From assembly GCF_001461695.1 (NCBI RefSeq), contig NZ_AUTC01000002.1, forward strand, positions 121,021 through 185,020: a stretch of 64,000 nt of DNA, read 5' to 3'. The DNA is from Sinorhizobium fredii USDA 205. GTDB taxonomy: Bacteria; Pseudomonadota; Alphaproteobacteria; Rhizobiales; Rhizobiaceae. A program made the translations under genes and the position numbers. Below the pieces are notes generated by a model that saw only the letters and a program-made list of their open reading frames with translations, did no database searches and was not told where the DNA came from. This document shows positions 54,099 through 63,117 of this stretch, in pieces (position 1 is the first letter of the stretch; each line of letters opens with the position of its first letter).

Positions 54099-54935
54099 AT
54101 GAAGTTGCACGATATCGATTTCCTGATTATCGGCGCGACAAAGAGCGCCACGACATGGCTCCAGCAATCGCTGCAACAGCACCCCCGTATTTACATGCCG
54201 GGTCCAGAATTGCATTATTTCAGTCGCTACTACGATCGTGGAGACGAGTGGTACCTCTCGAACTTCGGAGGGCAGAAGGATCGACGTCTGGTCGGCGAAA
54301 AATCCAATTCCTATATGGATACAGAGGGCGCAGCTGAGCGAATATGCCAGAAACTCCCCGACGCGATGCTGATCGCACAGCTGCGCAATCCCATCGAGCG
54401 GGCCTACTCGGACTATTGCATGCTATACCGCAGGGGCGAAGTCGGCCGCGACATCGCCCAATATCTCGACCCACGCTTGGGTGCCGGCGGGCGCTTCCTG
54501 AACGGCGGTCTCTATTTTCAGCAGTTGCGAGCCTATTTCGATCGGTTTCCGGCCCAGCAGATACTTGTCGTGCTTTACGAAGACATGCGAATTGATGCGT
54601 GCGCACAGCTCGATCGCGTTCGCAAGCTCCTGAAGATGACGGACGATCTGCCGCTCATGCCTCTGGAGAAGAAAGTCAAAGACAAGGCGGAGCCGATGAT
54701 AAGCCCGACGTTGAGCCGTCTGCTGCGCCCGTTGAAGCCGATCGTCGCCCCCTTCAGGAACAATGCAGCATTCAAGAGAATGCGGTCAATCGCCGCTGCC
54801 GAAGTGAACTACGCGCCGTTGACCGGAGAACTGCGGGAACGCATTGGCGATTTTTACGCCACGGAGATAGAGAAGCTCGGCGCTATCATCGGCAGGGACC
54901 TGAACGGATGGCTGAGAAATGGGAACGCTCAGTAG
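54099..54935 (+). CDS. PAPS-dependent sulfotransferase (first of two)
   Basis: The enzyme should move sulfate from PAPS to a sugar hydroxyl or amino group. The 278-residue protein carries the 5'-phosphosulfate loop DFLIIGATKSATTWLQQSL (about residues 7-25), the 3'-phosphate motif LIAQLRNPIERAYSDYCM, and a further C-terminal region QQILVVLYEDMRIDACAQLD. GGAGG lies upstream. It resembles heparan/Nod-factor-type carbohydrate sulfotransferases. It is co-oriented with and just downstream of the flippase gene, so the sulfated sugar is probably part of the exported polymer. Confidence 0.92.
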   Translation: MKLHDIDFLIIGATKSATTWLQQSLQQHPRIYMPGPELHYFSRYYDRGDEWYLSNFGGQKDRRLVGEKSNSYMDTEGAAERICQKLPDAMLIAQLRNPIERAYSDYCMLYRRGEVGRDIAQYLDPRLGAGGRFLNGGLYFQQLRAYFDRFPAQQILVVLYEDMRIDACAQLDRVRKLLKMTDDLPLMPLEKKVKDKAEPMISPTLSRLLRPLKPIVAPFRNNAAFKRMRSIAAAEVNYAPLTGELRERIGDFYATEIEKLGAIIGRDLNGWLRNGNAQ

Positions 54936-55017
54936 TTCTTGCGAGAGTGGCTTGGAAGCCGGCCGCCCACGAGCGTTTCGATTCCGATGCCCCGCCATGT
55001 TTCCATGAATCCGCTAT

Positions 55018-55039
55018 GATTTAAGGAAACATGCAGTAG
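55018..55039. repeat. RIME remnant
   Basis: GATTTAAGGAAACATGCAGT followed by AG matches the end of the left palindrome of the RIME copies. It lies between the convergent sulfotransferase and pectate-lyase-like genes. Confidence 0.5.
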
Positions 55040-55040
55040 C

Positions 55041-56531
55041 TCATTGTGCATCCGGGGTCGGCCCGGCATCGCCGCCCTCGGGATCGCCGGCCATGAAATG
55101 GAGGAACTCCTCAAGGTTTGACCACCCGTCACCATCCATGTCCACCCGACCATCATCAGCGTTCGCCGGGTCGAGGCCGCTCTTGGCCTCCCAATCATCT
55201 GAGATGCCGTCCATGTCGCCGTCTTGGTAGGGCGTCCCAGCGTCGAGGTCGGGCCATCCGCCAACGTCGCGCGGATCCGTTTTCAGCAGTCGGCCGCTGC
55301 GACTCTTGGTGGCCTCAATGATGCGCTTGTCGACCGCATCGCGCTCAGGCTTTGTGGCACCGGCCTCCGCCAGGACTTCGTCGTAGGCGACCATGGGCGC
55401 CGAAGTGCGGACCGTCGGCACCTTAAACGGCGCCTTCACAACAAACCGTCTTTGATCCTCGGTTAGAACCAAGCTGTCATCCTGGTCAGGTTCAGTACGA
55501 TAGGGCTCGTCGTAGTTGTCCTTGACATAGATCGAGTGCCCAAGCCCGCTTTCGCTGAAAAGCTGCACCATGTGGTCGTTGCGCAGCTTCTGTCCTGCAA
55601 TCTTGTAATTGCCGACGACATTGGCCTGAATATGCGTCCATTCATCGCCAAAGCTGACGACATATTGCCACGCAGGTGAGAAGAAAACATTGTTGACGAC
55701 ATCCGCGACCGCGCCGGGAGTTTTCATTTTTATCTGCGGATTTCTGAACCTGCCGAACGCAAAGAGCGAGTGGTGCACCGAAACGTTGCCGCCCTTGGTG
55801 AAGAGCATGTTGCGAGCACGATCGTCTTTCCCCGGGCCGCCTTTCAACAGCGGCTCACTGGTAATTCCCCATTGCCAGGTGAAATTGCTGGCGTCTTCGG
55901 AATCTATCGTCTCGTCCGATCCCCAGCTGGCGGAGATATGATCAAGCATGATGTCTCTTGCCGCCTCGGAGTACATCCCGAGACCGCCAGAACAACAAGC
56001 CTTTCGCGCATGTGGCCCGGGGCGGAGGCGAATGTGCCTTATGACCACGTCGTTGGTCGAAATCTCAATGGAAGGACGAATTTGTGTCTCACCGTTCCGG
56101 ATGGCGACGCCGCCGCCCGGGGCCGTCTCCCCGGCAATGGTCAAGAACGGATTTCGGACCACGAGCGATTTCTCGCGTAGCGTTATGGTACCGCCTGTGC
56201 GGAAAATGCAAACGCGAGGCCCGGACGCTTCGACGCAACCACGCAGAGATCCTGGGCCCGACTCGTTCGTGTTAACGACATAGATCACCTTGCCGCCTCG
56301 GCCTCCAAGGGAACCGGCGCCGAAGCCTTCAGCCGTAGGAAAGGCACGCTGCCTGCCGTCTGGAAGCCTGGGTGAGAGAGGTTCCCGGACTGCCGTTGCA
56401 GCCTCGGCCTCCCGCACAGGCCCGGTCCACGATCCAAGGAGTAGCCCTGCCAACATCAGCGGAGCCGCGACATAGCCAGGGCTGTGCCAGTGTCGGGACC
56501 TTCGCGAAGCAGTTGAACGCGCAGCCAGCAT
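55041..56531 (-). CDS. Secreted pectate-lyase-like enzyme with C-terminal calcium repeats
   Basis: From ATG 56531 (GAGGAAAACTT upstream) the 496-residue protein begins with a signal or anchor (PLMLAGLLLGSWTGP). A right-handed beta-helix region follows: AEGFGAGSLGGRGGKVIYVV, VCIFRTGGTITLREKSLVVR, VVIRHIRLRPGPH, IMLDHISASWGSDETIDSED and VHHSLFAFGRFRNPQ. This is the pectate lyase fold (PL1/PL3-like). Near the end lies DGDMDGISDDWEAKSGLD with VDMDGDGWSNLEEFLHF, a thrombospondin-3/EF-hand-type calcium-binding repeat. It probably cuts the exported acidic polysaccharide, which would help set chain length or release. Confidence 0.88.
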   Translation of the reverse strand: MLAARSTASRRSRHWHSPGYVAAPLMLAGLLLGSWTGPVREAEAATAVREPLSPRLPDGRQRAFPTAEGFGAGSLGGRGGKVIYVVNTNESGPGSLRGCVEASGPRVCIFRTGGTITLREKSLVVRNPFLTIAGETAPGGGVAIRNGETQIRPSIEISTNDVVIRHIRLRPGPHARKACCSGGLGMYSEAARDIMLDHISASWGSDETIDSEDASNFTWQWGITSEPLLKGGPGKDDRARNMLFTKGGNVSVHHSLFAFGRFRNPQIKMKTPGAVADVVNNVFFSPAWQYVVSFGDEWTHIQANVVGNYKIAGQKLRNDHMVQLFSESGLGHSIYVKDNYDEPYRTEPDQDDSLVLTEDQRRFVVKAPFKVPTVRTSAPMVAYDEVLAEAGATKPERDAVDKRIIEATKSRSGRLLKTDPRDVGGWPDLDAGTPYQDGDMDGISDDWEAKSGLDPANADDGRVDMDGDGWSNLEEFLHFMAGDPEGGDAGPTPDAQ

Positions 56532-56559
56532 AAGTTTTCCTCGCTCCTGCGGGCGATGC

Positions 56560-57483
56560 TTAAAGATAGCCGTAGCGTCTGAGCATCCAGCCGCACAACC
56601 GCTCGAAGGAGACCTGCTGACCGGCCGGCATTCGGGCTCGCCACGACTCGTCCCTCGTGAGTGCGACAGATCCAGCCATCCGCAGCCGGTTCCCTGCGAC
56701 CTGGTGCCCGGGACCGACGGGGTCGCCATTCTGCAGAGAAGAGCCGATTTGGTGAAGATCAAGCTCGAGGAACACCCCGATTTGCTGCATGGTAGCGACG
56801 GGGTCTGAGACGAAATCCTCATACCTCACACGCAGTACTTTATCAGGGCCTAGTTTTCGCGAGAGATACTCGACCGCAAGATTGACTATGCTCCACCGCA
56901 ACGCCGTTCTAAACACCGATTTTGGTCGGATCTCCTTTTGCAATCCCGAGTTTGCGTCACGCGCATAGGGTTTTAGCAATGACCAGGCCACTCCGCGCCC
57001 GTCACGCACCATGTGGATGACACGCATGTCAATTCCCGGTATTTGCGCAAGCGCCATCGCCCTTCCCGGCAATTTCGAAGAGTCGACGATGACTTGCTTA
57101 CCGGAACAGGACAGCATCGCGTTCATCAGACGCTGTGTGTGCAGCGCATACGGTGCAAATTGCTTTCCCAGACCCAGCCCGGAAAACACTTTTGCAAGCA
57201 CGGACAGACCCTCGAATTTTGCTTGAAGGGCGCAATACTCTGACATAAGTCTCGAGTCCGAATTCGCAAACCATTCTTGGCAAACGGTGCTCCAGAAACT
57301 GCAGTCCCGAATCGGATTGCCGCATGCACAATATTCGTTGTGACGCCAAACATGCCGTGTGAGCGACGTTATCTCACCCGCCCCCAAAACGGCATCGTGC
57401 TGGTCCAACGCAATGTCGAGTATGGTGGTCCCGCTCCGCCCGTAACCTGCGATGTAAGCAATACGAGCGGGTTGCGAGGTCAT
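56560..57483 (-). CDS. Sulfotransferase family protein (second of two)
   Basis: The 307-residue protein has the PAPS 5'-binding loop GYGRSGTTILDIAL near residue 14, the 3'-phosphate motif VIHMVRDGRGVAWSLLKPYA around 150, and an RYEDFVSDPVATMQQIGVFL segment typical of this family. It probably sulfates a sugar in the same polymer as the first sulfotransferase, possibly at another position. The gene is read just ahead of the pectate-lyase-like gene (28 bases apart), so synthesis and cleavage of the sulfated chain may be co-regulated. Confidence 0.88.
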   Translation of the reverse strand: MTSQPARIAYIAGYGRSGTTILDIALDQHDAVLGAGEITSLTRHVWRHNEYCACGNPIRDCSFWSTVCQEWFANSDSRLMSEYCALQAKFEGLSVLAKVFSGLGLGKQFAPYALHTQRLMNAMLSCSGKQVIVDSSKLPGRAMALAQIPGIDMRVIHMVRDGRGVAWSLLKPYARDANSGLQKEIRPKSVFRTALRWSIVNLAVEYLSRKLGPDKVLRVRYEDFVSDPVATMQQIGVFLELDLHQIGSSLQNGDPVGPGHQVAGNRLRMAGSVALTRDESWRARMPAGQQVSFERLCGWMLRRYGYL

Positions 57484-57913
57484 TATGACAGCCTTTCATA
57501 TGAGAGGGCTTGAGCTTGCCTTCAATTCTGCTTACGCGCATCGAGGCAGGCTGCGCATGCCCGACCAGCAGATGGGGTCGACTGCAATTTTGTTGCCACG
57601 GGCGCCATCACTAGAAGGGTCGGCACGAAATAGCCGCGACCTCATTAACAATCGGACGGGAACCGCGTGGGCCAGCCCGTCCAACTTCCGGCTGTGAATG
57701 GCTGCTCTCGTTCAACAAAACAAATGAAGCAAAGAAATGATAGTGCATGTATGCCTGATTAGCAATCCGATAGGCTTTACTGTCGATCAGCCTTGAACGC
57801 GCTTCCTTTTCAACTATTCTTCAAATATTTATTACATATGGAGGCCTTGCAGCCTCACGCGGCTGCACAATAAACTTCGCTTGAGCCACAAAGCCTTTCG
57901 GCTCAAATTCGCC
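57484..57913. other. 430-base AT-rich spacer in the polysaccharide locus
   Basis: No gene is supported here. It holds the promoter of the leftward sulfotransferase and the end of the leftward polymerase gene. The composition is lower in GC than the surrounding genome. Confidence 0.4.
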
Positions 57914-59200
57914 CTAGCAACGTTTTGCTGCCTGCCGGAGTTGCGCGAGGCCGAGTCCGCAGCACAAGAAAATTGGGATCGTCCAATACCGCGCGTACAT
58001 ATGCGGATTGAATAAAGCAACCGTGAGAAAAACGACAATGGTCGTAATCATCGCGGCCAGTGCCCTCTTATCTCCTCCAGCCTTTCTGATCGCAAATCCA
58101 TGCAGCATGCCGACTGCTGAAAACATCATCCAGCCCATGAGCGCAAGCAGTCCTCCTTCGGCCCAGAGGAGAAGATAAAGATTGTGAACGGGAGCAGTTT
58201 GTACACTTCTCTCTCGTAACTGGTCTGCGCCCAATCCCACAAACGCAATCTGCTCATCGGATATCGCCTGGAGTGCTTCCTCGATAAGTGCGGCTCTCGA
58301 AACGAAAGTTCCCGCTTCAGATATGTCGCCAGAGGAAAGCGCGCCCAAGACACGCGTTTGAAATGTCTTGGGCAACAGGTCCTTGCTTCCAAATGCCCCC
58401 ACAACCGCAACAACTATGCCGGCCGCAAGCGCTAAACGTAATAACAACTTAGGCGTAGAAAGGAACGCAGTAAAAACAATCAAGCAAATCGATGTTACGA
58501 AGAGGCCGCTGTTCGAGCTTGTAAGTATTACCGTACCTATAAATACCGTTATCACCGGTAAAGCGACATATGACTTGATCCGGCCTGTCGCCCACAAAAA
58601 GAGCGGAATTGGCAGCGTCAAGGCATTCATCGCCGCAGCCAAGTTCGGGTTTCGAAGGAGCGTGGCCAAACGCCGTCCCCCGGTAACGACGCCCTTTCCC
58701 TCCCCAGGCACATAGCCGATCGCATAGAACGTAATGATACCGTGAATATCGATGAGAACCATGCTGACCAGGAAAATGGCCGCCAGACGATAGGCTACCT
58801 TAGGTTCATCTCGGATCAGAATGAACATTAGAATTACGTAGGCGAACAGATACTGTGCCGTCACGATCAGCCCTCGTTCGGGGCTGTTGTGCAAGATGCT
58901 GCCAATCATTAGCCCGACGAACAAGAGCGTGAACGCGATAAGCCAAAGTGGCGTTGCTTCGCCGAGCGGCTTACTCCAAATCCGTCCAGTTATGAAAAGA
59001 ATGGAAAGACTAAGACAGAAAAAGAAATCGCTGAGCGTAAAGAACAGTTCGGAAAACCGCAGTGTCGCATAGGGCGCTAAAAACACGCCCGTGTACAGGA
59101 CAGCACGCTCGATTGCAGGCAGTGTGCGCAGGTGGCTGTCAGAATGAATGTGAGGTGTCGTTGTTTCGCCGATTTCGGACACTGTCGCCTCGCGCCGCAT
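57914..59200 (-). CDS. Wzy/O-antigen ligase-type polysaccharide polymerase
   Basis: The 428-residue protein is a multi-spanning membrane protein with about ten hydrophobic segments and few conserved motifs, as usual for the family. Segments such as SELFFTLSDFFFCLSLSILF, LIVTAQYLFAYVILMFILIR and a large periplasmic loop with LGALSSGDISEAGTFVSRAA, then QIAFVGLGADQLRERSVQTA with NLYLLLWAEGG, match the O-antigen ligase/Wzy fold, where the loop carries the active site. It should join repeat units in the periplasm after the flippase. It follows a glycosyltransferase gene by 76 bases. Confidence 0.87.
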   Translation of the reverse strand: MRREATVSEIGETTTPHIHSDSHLRTLPAIERAVLYTGVFLAPYATLRFSELFFTLSDFFFCLSLSILFITGRIWSKPLGEATPLWLIAFTLLFVGLMIGSILHNSPERGLIVTAQYLFAYVILMFILIRDEPKVAYRLAAIFLVSMVLIDIHGIITFYAIGYVPGEGKGVVTGGRRLATLLRNPNLAAAMNALTLPIPLFLWATGRIKSYVALPVITVFIGTVILTSSNSGLFVTSICLIVFTAFLSTPKLLLRLALAAGIVVAVVGAFGSKDLLPKTFQTRVLGALSSGDISEAGTFVSRAALIEEALQAISDEQIAFVGLGADQLRERSVQTAPVHNLYLLLWAEGGLLALMGWMMFSAVGMLHGFAIRKAGGDKRALAAMITTIVVFLTVALFNPHMYARYWTIPIFLCCGLGLAQLRQAAKRC

Positions 59201-59246
59201 ATCACAACTCCGTCACCGGGGATGGGCCTGCACTCGGTCAGCACCC

Positions 59247-59320
59247 CTACTGCATGTCTCCTTGAATCGACCTGTGCTACAGCGACCTTTGCGCGTCTGA
59301 TAAGGCGCGCGGCGCTGTAG
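59247..59320. repeat. Shortened RIME element (overlaps 3' end of a glycosyltransferase gene)
   Basis: CTACTGCATGTCTCCTTGAA then TCGACCTGTG replace most of the left palindrome, while the right palindrome CTACAGCGACCTTTGCGCGT to CTGATAAGGCGCGCGGCGCT and GTAG is intact. The last 13 codons and the stop of the glycosyltransferase gene lie inside it. Confidence 0.8.
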
Positions 59321-60482
59321 TATCGCCCGTGCGTAATAGATCTTCGTAGACCGCCGTGATCGCGTGCACGTGGCGCTCGATGCTGAAGCGGGCGCGTGCT
59401 TCGTTACGAGCCGTTTCCACGATGTGCGCAAGATAGGTGGAATCGCCGAACAGTCTTAGGCAAGCTCTTGCGAATTCAGCCGGATCGTCCGGGCGAACGA
59501 GCATGCCCGTTTCGCCGTCCCTGACAACCTCGGGATTGCCACCCGAGTCGGCTGCGATGACTGGCGTTCCGAGCAGCATCGCTTCGACAAGCGTCCTTCC
59601 GAGCGGTTCATTCACCGCCGTTACCAGAAGGGCGTCCAGCCCCGCGATCCAAGGTTCGCTCGGATAGCGGAAACCCATGAAATGAATGCGATCGCCGACT
59701 CCAAGGGCTTGAGCGCGCGATCTTGCGGCGTCGTCAAGCCCGTTCAGAGCGTTACCCAGGAACAGCCCCGCAAATTCGACATTCGGCTCCAACCGCTGCA
59801 GGGCCGCAAGCACCTCGACGAAGAGGATTGGCCGCTTGCGATCAACCAGGGTTCCTACATATCCGACGAGCCTTGTTTCCGGCGAGCATCCGACCGTGGC
59901 TATGATGTTTCGTCGACTATCTTCACGCTCGACCTCTATCGCTTTCATGACGTCGAATGGACTATGAACGACACTGCATTTGGCCGCAGCGGAAAAAAGA
60001 CCAGGGCGCGGCGACGCAAATTTCGAAACGGCTACGAGACGGTTCGGAAGCCAGGGCGCGATGCGTCGCAACCCGAAAGAAGTCGCGTCGCCACGGTGGT
60101 GCCAGAGGTGCTTCGATCCGGCCAATCGCGCCGCCAGGCCCCACATGAGATGCGTGCGACCGTCGTTGGTGTGCACGATTGCGACGTTCCTGGCTCGCAA
60201 ATATCTGACAATCGCAGGAAGAGTTCGAGCGACATTGAGCGCTGCCGCGCCGTTGCGCGCACCGGCCCGCTCCAGGCGGTTTAAAACGGGCGCTGGTTCA
60301 AAGTCGATAGCTTCGCGGCGAAACAGTTCTGCTACCGGCCCCTCGGTATCATGGAGGACAACCAAGGGCGCGAAGGACGCCTTCGGGAGGTTTCGTATAA
60401 GTCCGAGGGCGGACAGATGGCTTCCACCTATAAAGTCCCCTATGAAAGGAAAGCACACGGTCCACGGCTCCCCGTTACTCAT
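59277..60482 (-). CDS. Glycosyltransferase family 4, C-terminus encoded by a RIME
   Basis: The 401-residue protein is a GT4 enzyme. The N-terminal part has FPFIGDFIGGSHLSALGLI, VAIVHTNDGRTHLMWGLAAR and LWHHRGDATSFGLRRIAPWL. The donor domain has LVGYVGTLVDRKRPILFVEV and TAVNEPLGRTLVEAMLLGTP with the E-x7-E motif, then GGNPEVVRDGETGMLVRPDD. The final codons TAPRALSDAQRSL and the TAG stop are supplied by the RIME at 59247-59320, so the native end has been modified. It lies between the co-polymerase and polymerase genes. Confidence 0.93.
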   Translation of the reverse strand: MSNGEPWTVCFPFIGDFIGGSHLSALGLIRNLPKASFAPLVVLHDTEGPVAELFRREAIDFEPAPVLNRLERAGARNGAAALNVARTLPAIVRYLRARNVAIVHTNDGRTHLMWGLAARLAGSKHLWHHRGDATSFGLRRIAPWLPNRLVAVSKFASPRPGLFSAAAKCSVVHSPFDVMKAIEVEREDSRRNIIATVGCSPETRLVGYVGTLVDRKRPILFVEVLAALQRLEPNVEFAGLFLGNALNGLDDAARSRAQALGVGDRIHFMGFRYPSEPWIAGLDALLVTAVNEPLGRTLVEAMLLGTPVIAADSGGNPEVVRDGETGMLVRPDDPAEFARACLRLFGDSTYLAHIVETARNEARARFSIERHVHAITAVYEDLLRTGDTTAPRALSDAQRSL

Positions 60483-60638
60483 GTTGGAGCTCTCCCTTCT
60501 GCAACAAGTGCTGGATCAACGACCTGACATCGAGCAAAACTTGCAGGCCAGCCTTCTCAGACGATCTCCTCCGACAGGCTAGCTTTGCTCGACGTCAGCA
60601 ACACCATATGAACCGGCCAAGCTTTCGGGATACCAGAA

Positions 60639-62648
60639 TTACAACACCTTCGACGGAGACTTGGGCGCGGCCCCCACCGAAAGCACGGACAAGGTGTTCG
60701 CTTCTTTGGTCGGGCGGTCGGCGATTGCACCATTTCCGCGGGAATGGCCCCTAATCCAGCCACTCGCCGGAAAGCGTCCCGAGGTTATCACATAGCCGCC
60801 GTAGCGGTGGCGTCTATGAACTTCAGGATTAACTTGGTTAATTACGGTGCCGATCAGTGGCGCATGGTTCATCCGAAGCTGGGAAACAGCCCCCAATAAT
60901 TGGTCCTCGGTTGTCTCGCCCCAGGAAACGGTGAGGATGACCGCGTCAACAAAGGGTGCGAGCCAAGTCGCATCGCCAGAGGTGAGGACAGGCGGGGCGT
61001 GAAGCACAATGAGATCATACCCGCTCTGCTTGAGCGCTTGGATCAGTTCACACAGTTTGTCAGAGTCAATTCGTCTGAACGGCTCCGACATTGCGAGCGT
61101 CGCGTCAAGAAAGCCCAACCCAGGCAAGGTAGGGATCGTTTGCACAACATCAGCGAGCGCTGCTTCATTGTTGAGATAGCGCTCGACGAGTTCGGGCGAA
61201 CGCCCCATGCTCTTCAAATAGGGAACGCTGTGTTGATGGAAATCCAGGTTCACGAAGGCGGTGGGGCGGCCGTCTGCTGCTGCGGCAGTCGCAATCCCCC
61301 AGGCTGTTGATGCGTTTGCAATGTTGTGACGACAAGACGTGACCATCACAACGCGATGCAGTTTTTTAGCCTCCGAGAAGCGGGAAGCCATATAGATCGA
61401 CCGCTCTGCTTCTGCAGATGTCCCATCACTCCAGTCTGGTGCGCACAATGACCGCTTAGTTCCCTGCGACGACAAATGCTTCGGAAGCTTGGGCACGTAG
61501 CCCAAGTTGGGAATTCGCAGGAGTTGCGCGGTGCGTTGTCCGGTGCGGATTCGCGTATCAGTTGCTTCAAACAGGAGCGCGAGCAAAAAGGCCAGCAACG
61601 TCGAACCGGCGAATGCCGCCGGAACAATAATACTCGCTACAGGAAACGATGGTGAATTCGGAAGTTCCGCCGCCGATACAATTCGAGCGCTTGGCTTTAG
61701 AGATTCCGCCTCAAGATCCAACAAAATACGACGAACCTCATCCTCGATCATGCTGCGCACGCCCGCAATTTGCGAATCTACGTCAATCATCTGAGGGTGA
61801 TTCTTGCCAAACTTGGCGGAGATCTCGGCTCTACTTTGCAGCAACCGGGCTTCTTCGGACCGCAATGTGACCAAAAGCGGTTGCGTCATGCTTTGCCGAA
61901 GGAACCCTACCGCCCCACCCGTATTAAGGGCCCGTTGCTTGTCGGCGATCCGCTCGTCCTGCTTGAACTCGAGTGACGATTCAACGTACAGGTTAGCAAT
62001 GGTGTTGGCTATTTCCTGAGCAAGTCTGGGATCTGGACTTGATACGGTAATTTTTACCGCTAGGCTCTCCCCAGTCCGGCTGACATTGAACTGACGCAGG
62101 AGTGACGAGATTGCGCGGTCCCGTTGAGCTTTCGGACCCGGCACAGTTCTAACAGTCTTAGGCGACCGATCGGTTCCGACAATTCCTTGAAAATACCTAA
62201 GAATTTGGCCACCGAAGTCTGGCGGTTGTTCGGCCCCGCGAGCATACGGGTTGAAGTTCGGGTTGTTGGTGAGATTCAATCTGTCGACGACGCGGCCAGC
62301 AAGCTGCCTGGACTGCAAAACATCCATTTCGGTTTCTGCCGCAGAGCGATCGCGGTCGAGGGATGTCAAAGAAGCATCAGTGGCAAATGGTCGAACATCT
62401 TTCCGCTCGAGCACCACTTCGGAATTGGCGGTGTACGTTTTCGGCAGCGTGAACGATGCTATCGCAGAGAGCAAGGTGCACCCGACAATCACTGACGCAA
62501 GAAGCCGCATGCGCCGTCTGATCAAGGCCCAAGCATCCAGCAGACCTACCGAATTCCCCTCGCGCTGGACCGCAAGTTCGACACTTTCCCGGTAGTGATC
62601 GCGAGCAGATAGGCTGCCATCAGGAACGAATGTCGTCATGGAAACCAT
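60639..62648 (-). CDS. Wzc/ExoP-type polysaccharide co-polymerase with degenerate kinase domain
   Basis: The 669-residue protein (ATG 62648; 62639 possible) controls polymer length and export. Two membrane helices (about 48-66 and 338-360) flank a periplasmic Wzz domain with YTANSEVVLERKDVRPFATD, and a Pro motif (ELPNSPSFPVASI) precedes the second helix. The cytoplasmic BY-kinase domain is degenerate. The P-loop position (about 436-450) reads VTSCRHNIANASTAWG with no Gly-Lys-Ser/Thr, although the Walker A'-like strand TAFVNLDF persists. The C-terminal tail has only two close Tyr (RYGGYV) rather than a Tyr cluster. ATP-dependent autophosphorylation seems unlikely. Confidence 0.92.
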   Translation of the reverse strand: MVSMTTFVPDGSLSARDHYRESVELAVQREGNSVGLLDAWALIRRRMRLLASVIVGCTLLSAIASFTLPKTYTANSEVVLERKDVRPFATDASLTSLDRDRSAAETEMDVLQSRQLAGRVVDRLNLTNNPNFNPYARGAEQPPDFGGQILRYFQGIVGTDRSPKTVRTVPGPKAQRDRAISSLLRQFNVSRTGESLAVKITVSSPDPRLAQEIANTIANLYVESSLEFKQDERIADKQRALNTGGAVGFLRQSMTQPLLVTLRSEEARLLQSRAEISAKFGKNHPQMIDVDSQIAGVRSMIEDEVRRILLDLEAESLKPSARIVSAAELPNSPSFPVASIIVPAAFAGSTLLAFLLALLFEATDTRIRTGQRTAQLLRIPNLGYVPKLPKHLSSQGTKRSLCAPDWSDGTSAEAERSIYMASRFSEAKKLHRVVMVTSCRHNIANASTAWGIATAAAADGRPTAFVNLDFHQHSVPYLKSMGRSPELVERYLNNEAALADVVQTIPTLPGLGFLDATLAMSEPFRRIDSDKLCELIQALKQSGYDLIVLHAPPVLTSGDATWLAPFVDAVILTVSWGETTEDQLLGAVSQLRMNHAPLIGTVINQVNPEVHRRHRYGGYVITSGRFPASGWIRGHSRGNGAIADRPTKEANTLSVLSVGAAPKSPSKVL

Positions 62649-63117
62649 CTAAAGCAGCAAATTTTCTCTATCTGGCTAGATTAGTGAAATGTTTAGTAAG
62701 GCGCAATATTTTAGTATCGCCTATCGCCGCCTGTAGTTGGGCGGCATCAGGCTTAACTTATTCAATCGCCTCATCTTTTGCCATTTCTTGCCGAAGAGGC
62801 GAGTGCCGAATATGCTGGGCACGGGCGTTCGAAACGGGCGCGGATATCGATACCAGGGATCATTAAGTTTCGGAAAACGCCATTTGCGCATGCAGGGCAA
62901 GGCGGCAGCAGCCTTCTCCTCTCGCGGCGCAAACTGACGATACCGTTGCTGCAATATCCCTTCCCGGGCAGGCCCTAGAAGGAGAAGCTGGCAGTTTTCT
63001 GCGCTGGACACTGCGGTCATTATTGTGTTCAATTCAGCTCACATTGGATCACATCGCTTTTTGCCCCGTCGGGGCAGGACATTGCGCGCTTTTCGATAGT
63101 TCGGCCGTTATTGGATC
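62649..63117. other. 470-base AT-richer spacer before the formyltransferase gene
   Basis: This space separates divergent genes (the leftward co-polymerase and the rightward formyltransferase), so promoters for both are expected. AT-rich stretches occur at 62650-62720 and 63010-63060. A 56-103-codon leftward frame is listed separately with low confidence. Confidence 0.45.
62721..63032 (-). CDS. Possible small basic protein upstream of the co-polymerase gene
   Basis: The frame from 63032 encodes 103 residues, with internal starts at 63020 and 62891. The C-terminal half (RKWRFPKLNDPWYRYPRPFR, then TPVPSIFGTRLFGKKWQKMR) is strongly basic and rich in Trp, Tyr, Phe and Pro. The 63020 start encodes MTAVSSAENCQLLLLGPARE. 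I recognise no family, and there is no clear ribosome site. It could be a real small protein, a gene remnant or a chance frame. Confidence 0.3.
   Translation of the reverse strand: MNTIMTAVSSAENCQLLLLGPAREGILQQRYRQFAPREEKAAAALPCMRKWRFPKLNDPWYRYPRPFRTPVPSIFGTRLFGKKWQKMRRLNKLSLMPPNYRRR

Noticed and set aside
57485..57697. 70-codon plus-strand frame in the spacer before the polymerase gene
   Set aside because: No ribosome site or similarity and lies in promoter territory of the sulfotransferase.
3493..59320. The dispersed palindromic repeats as a CRISPR array or insertion sequences
   Set aside because: Copies are kilobases apart, without regular spacers or cas genes, and contain no transposase; their two-palindrome structure fits RIME-type intergenic elements.
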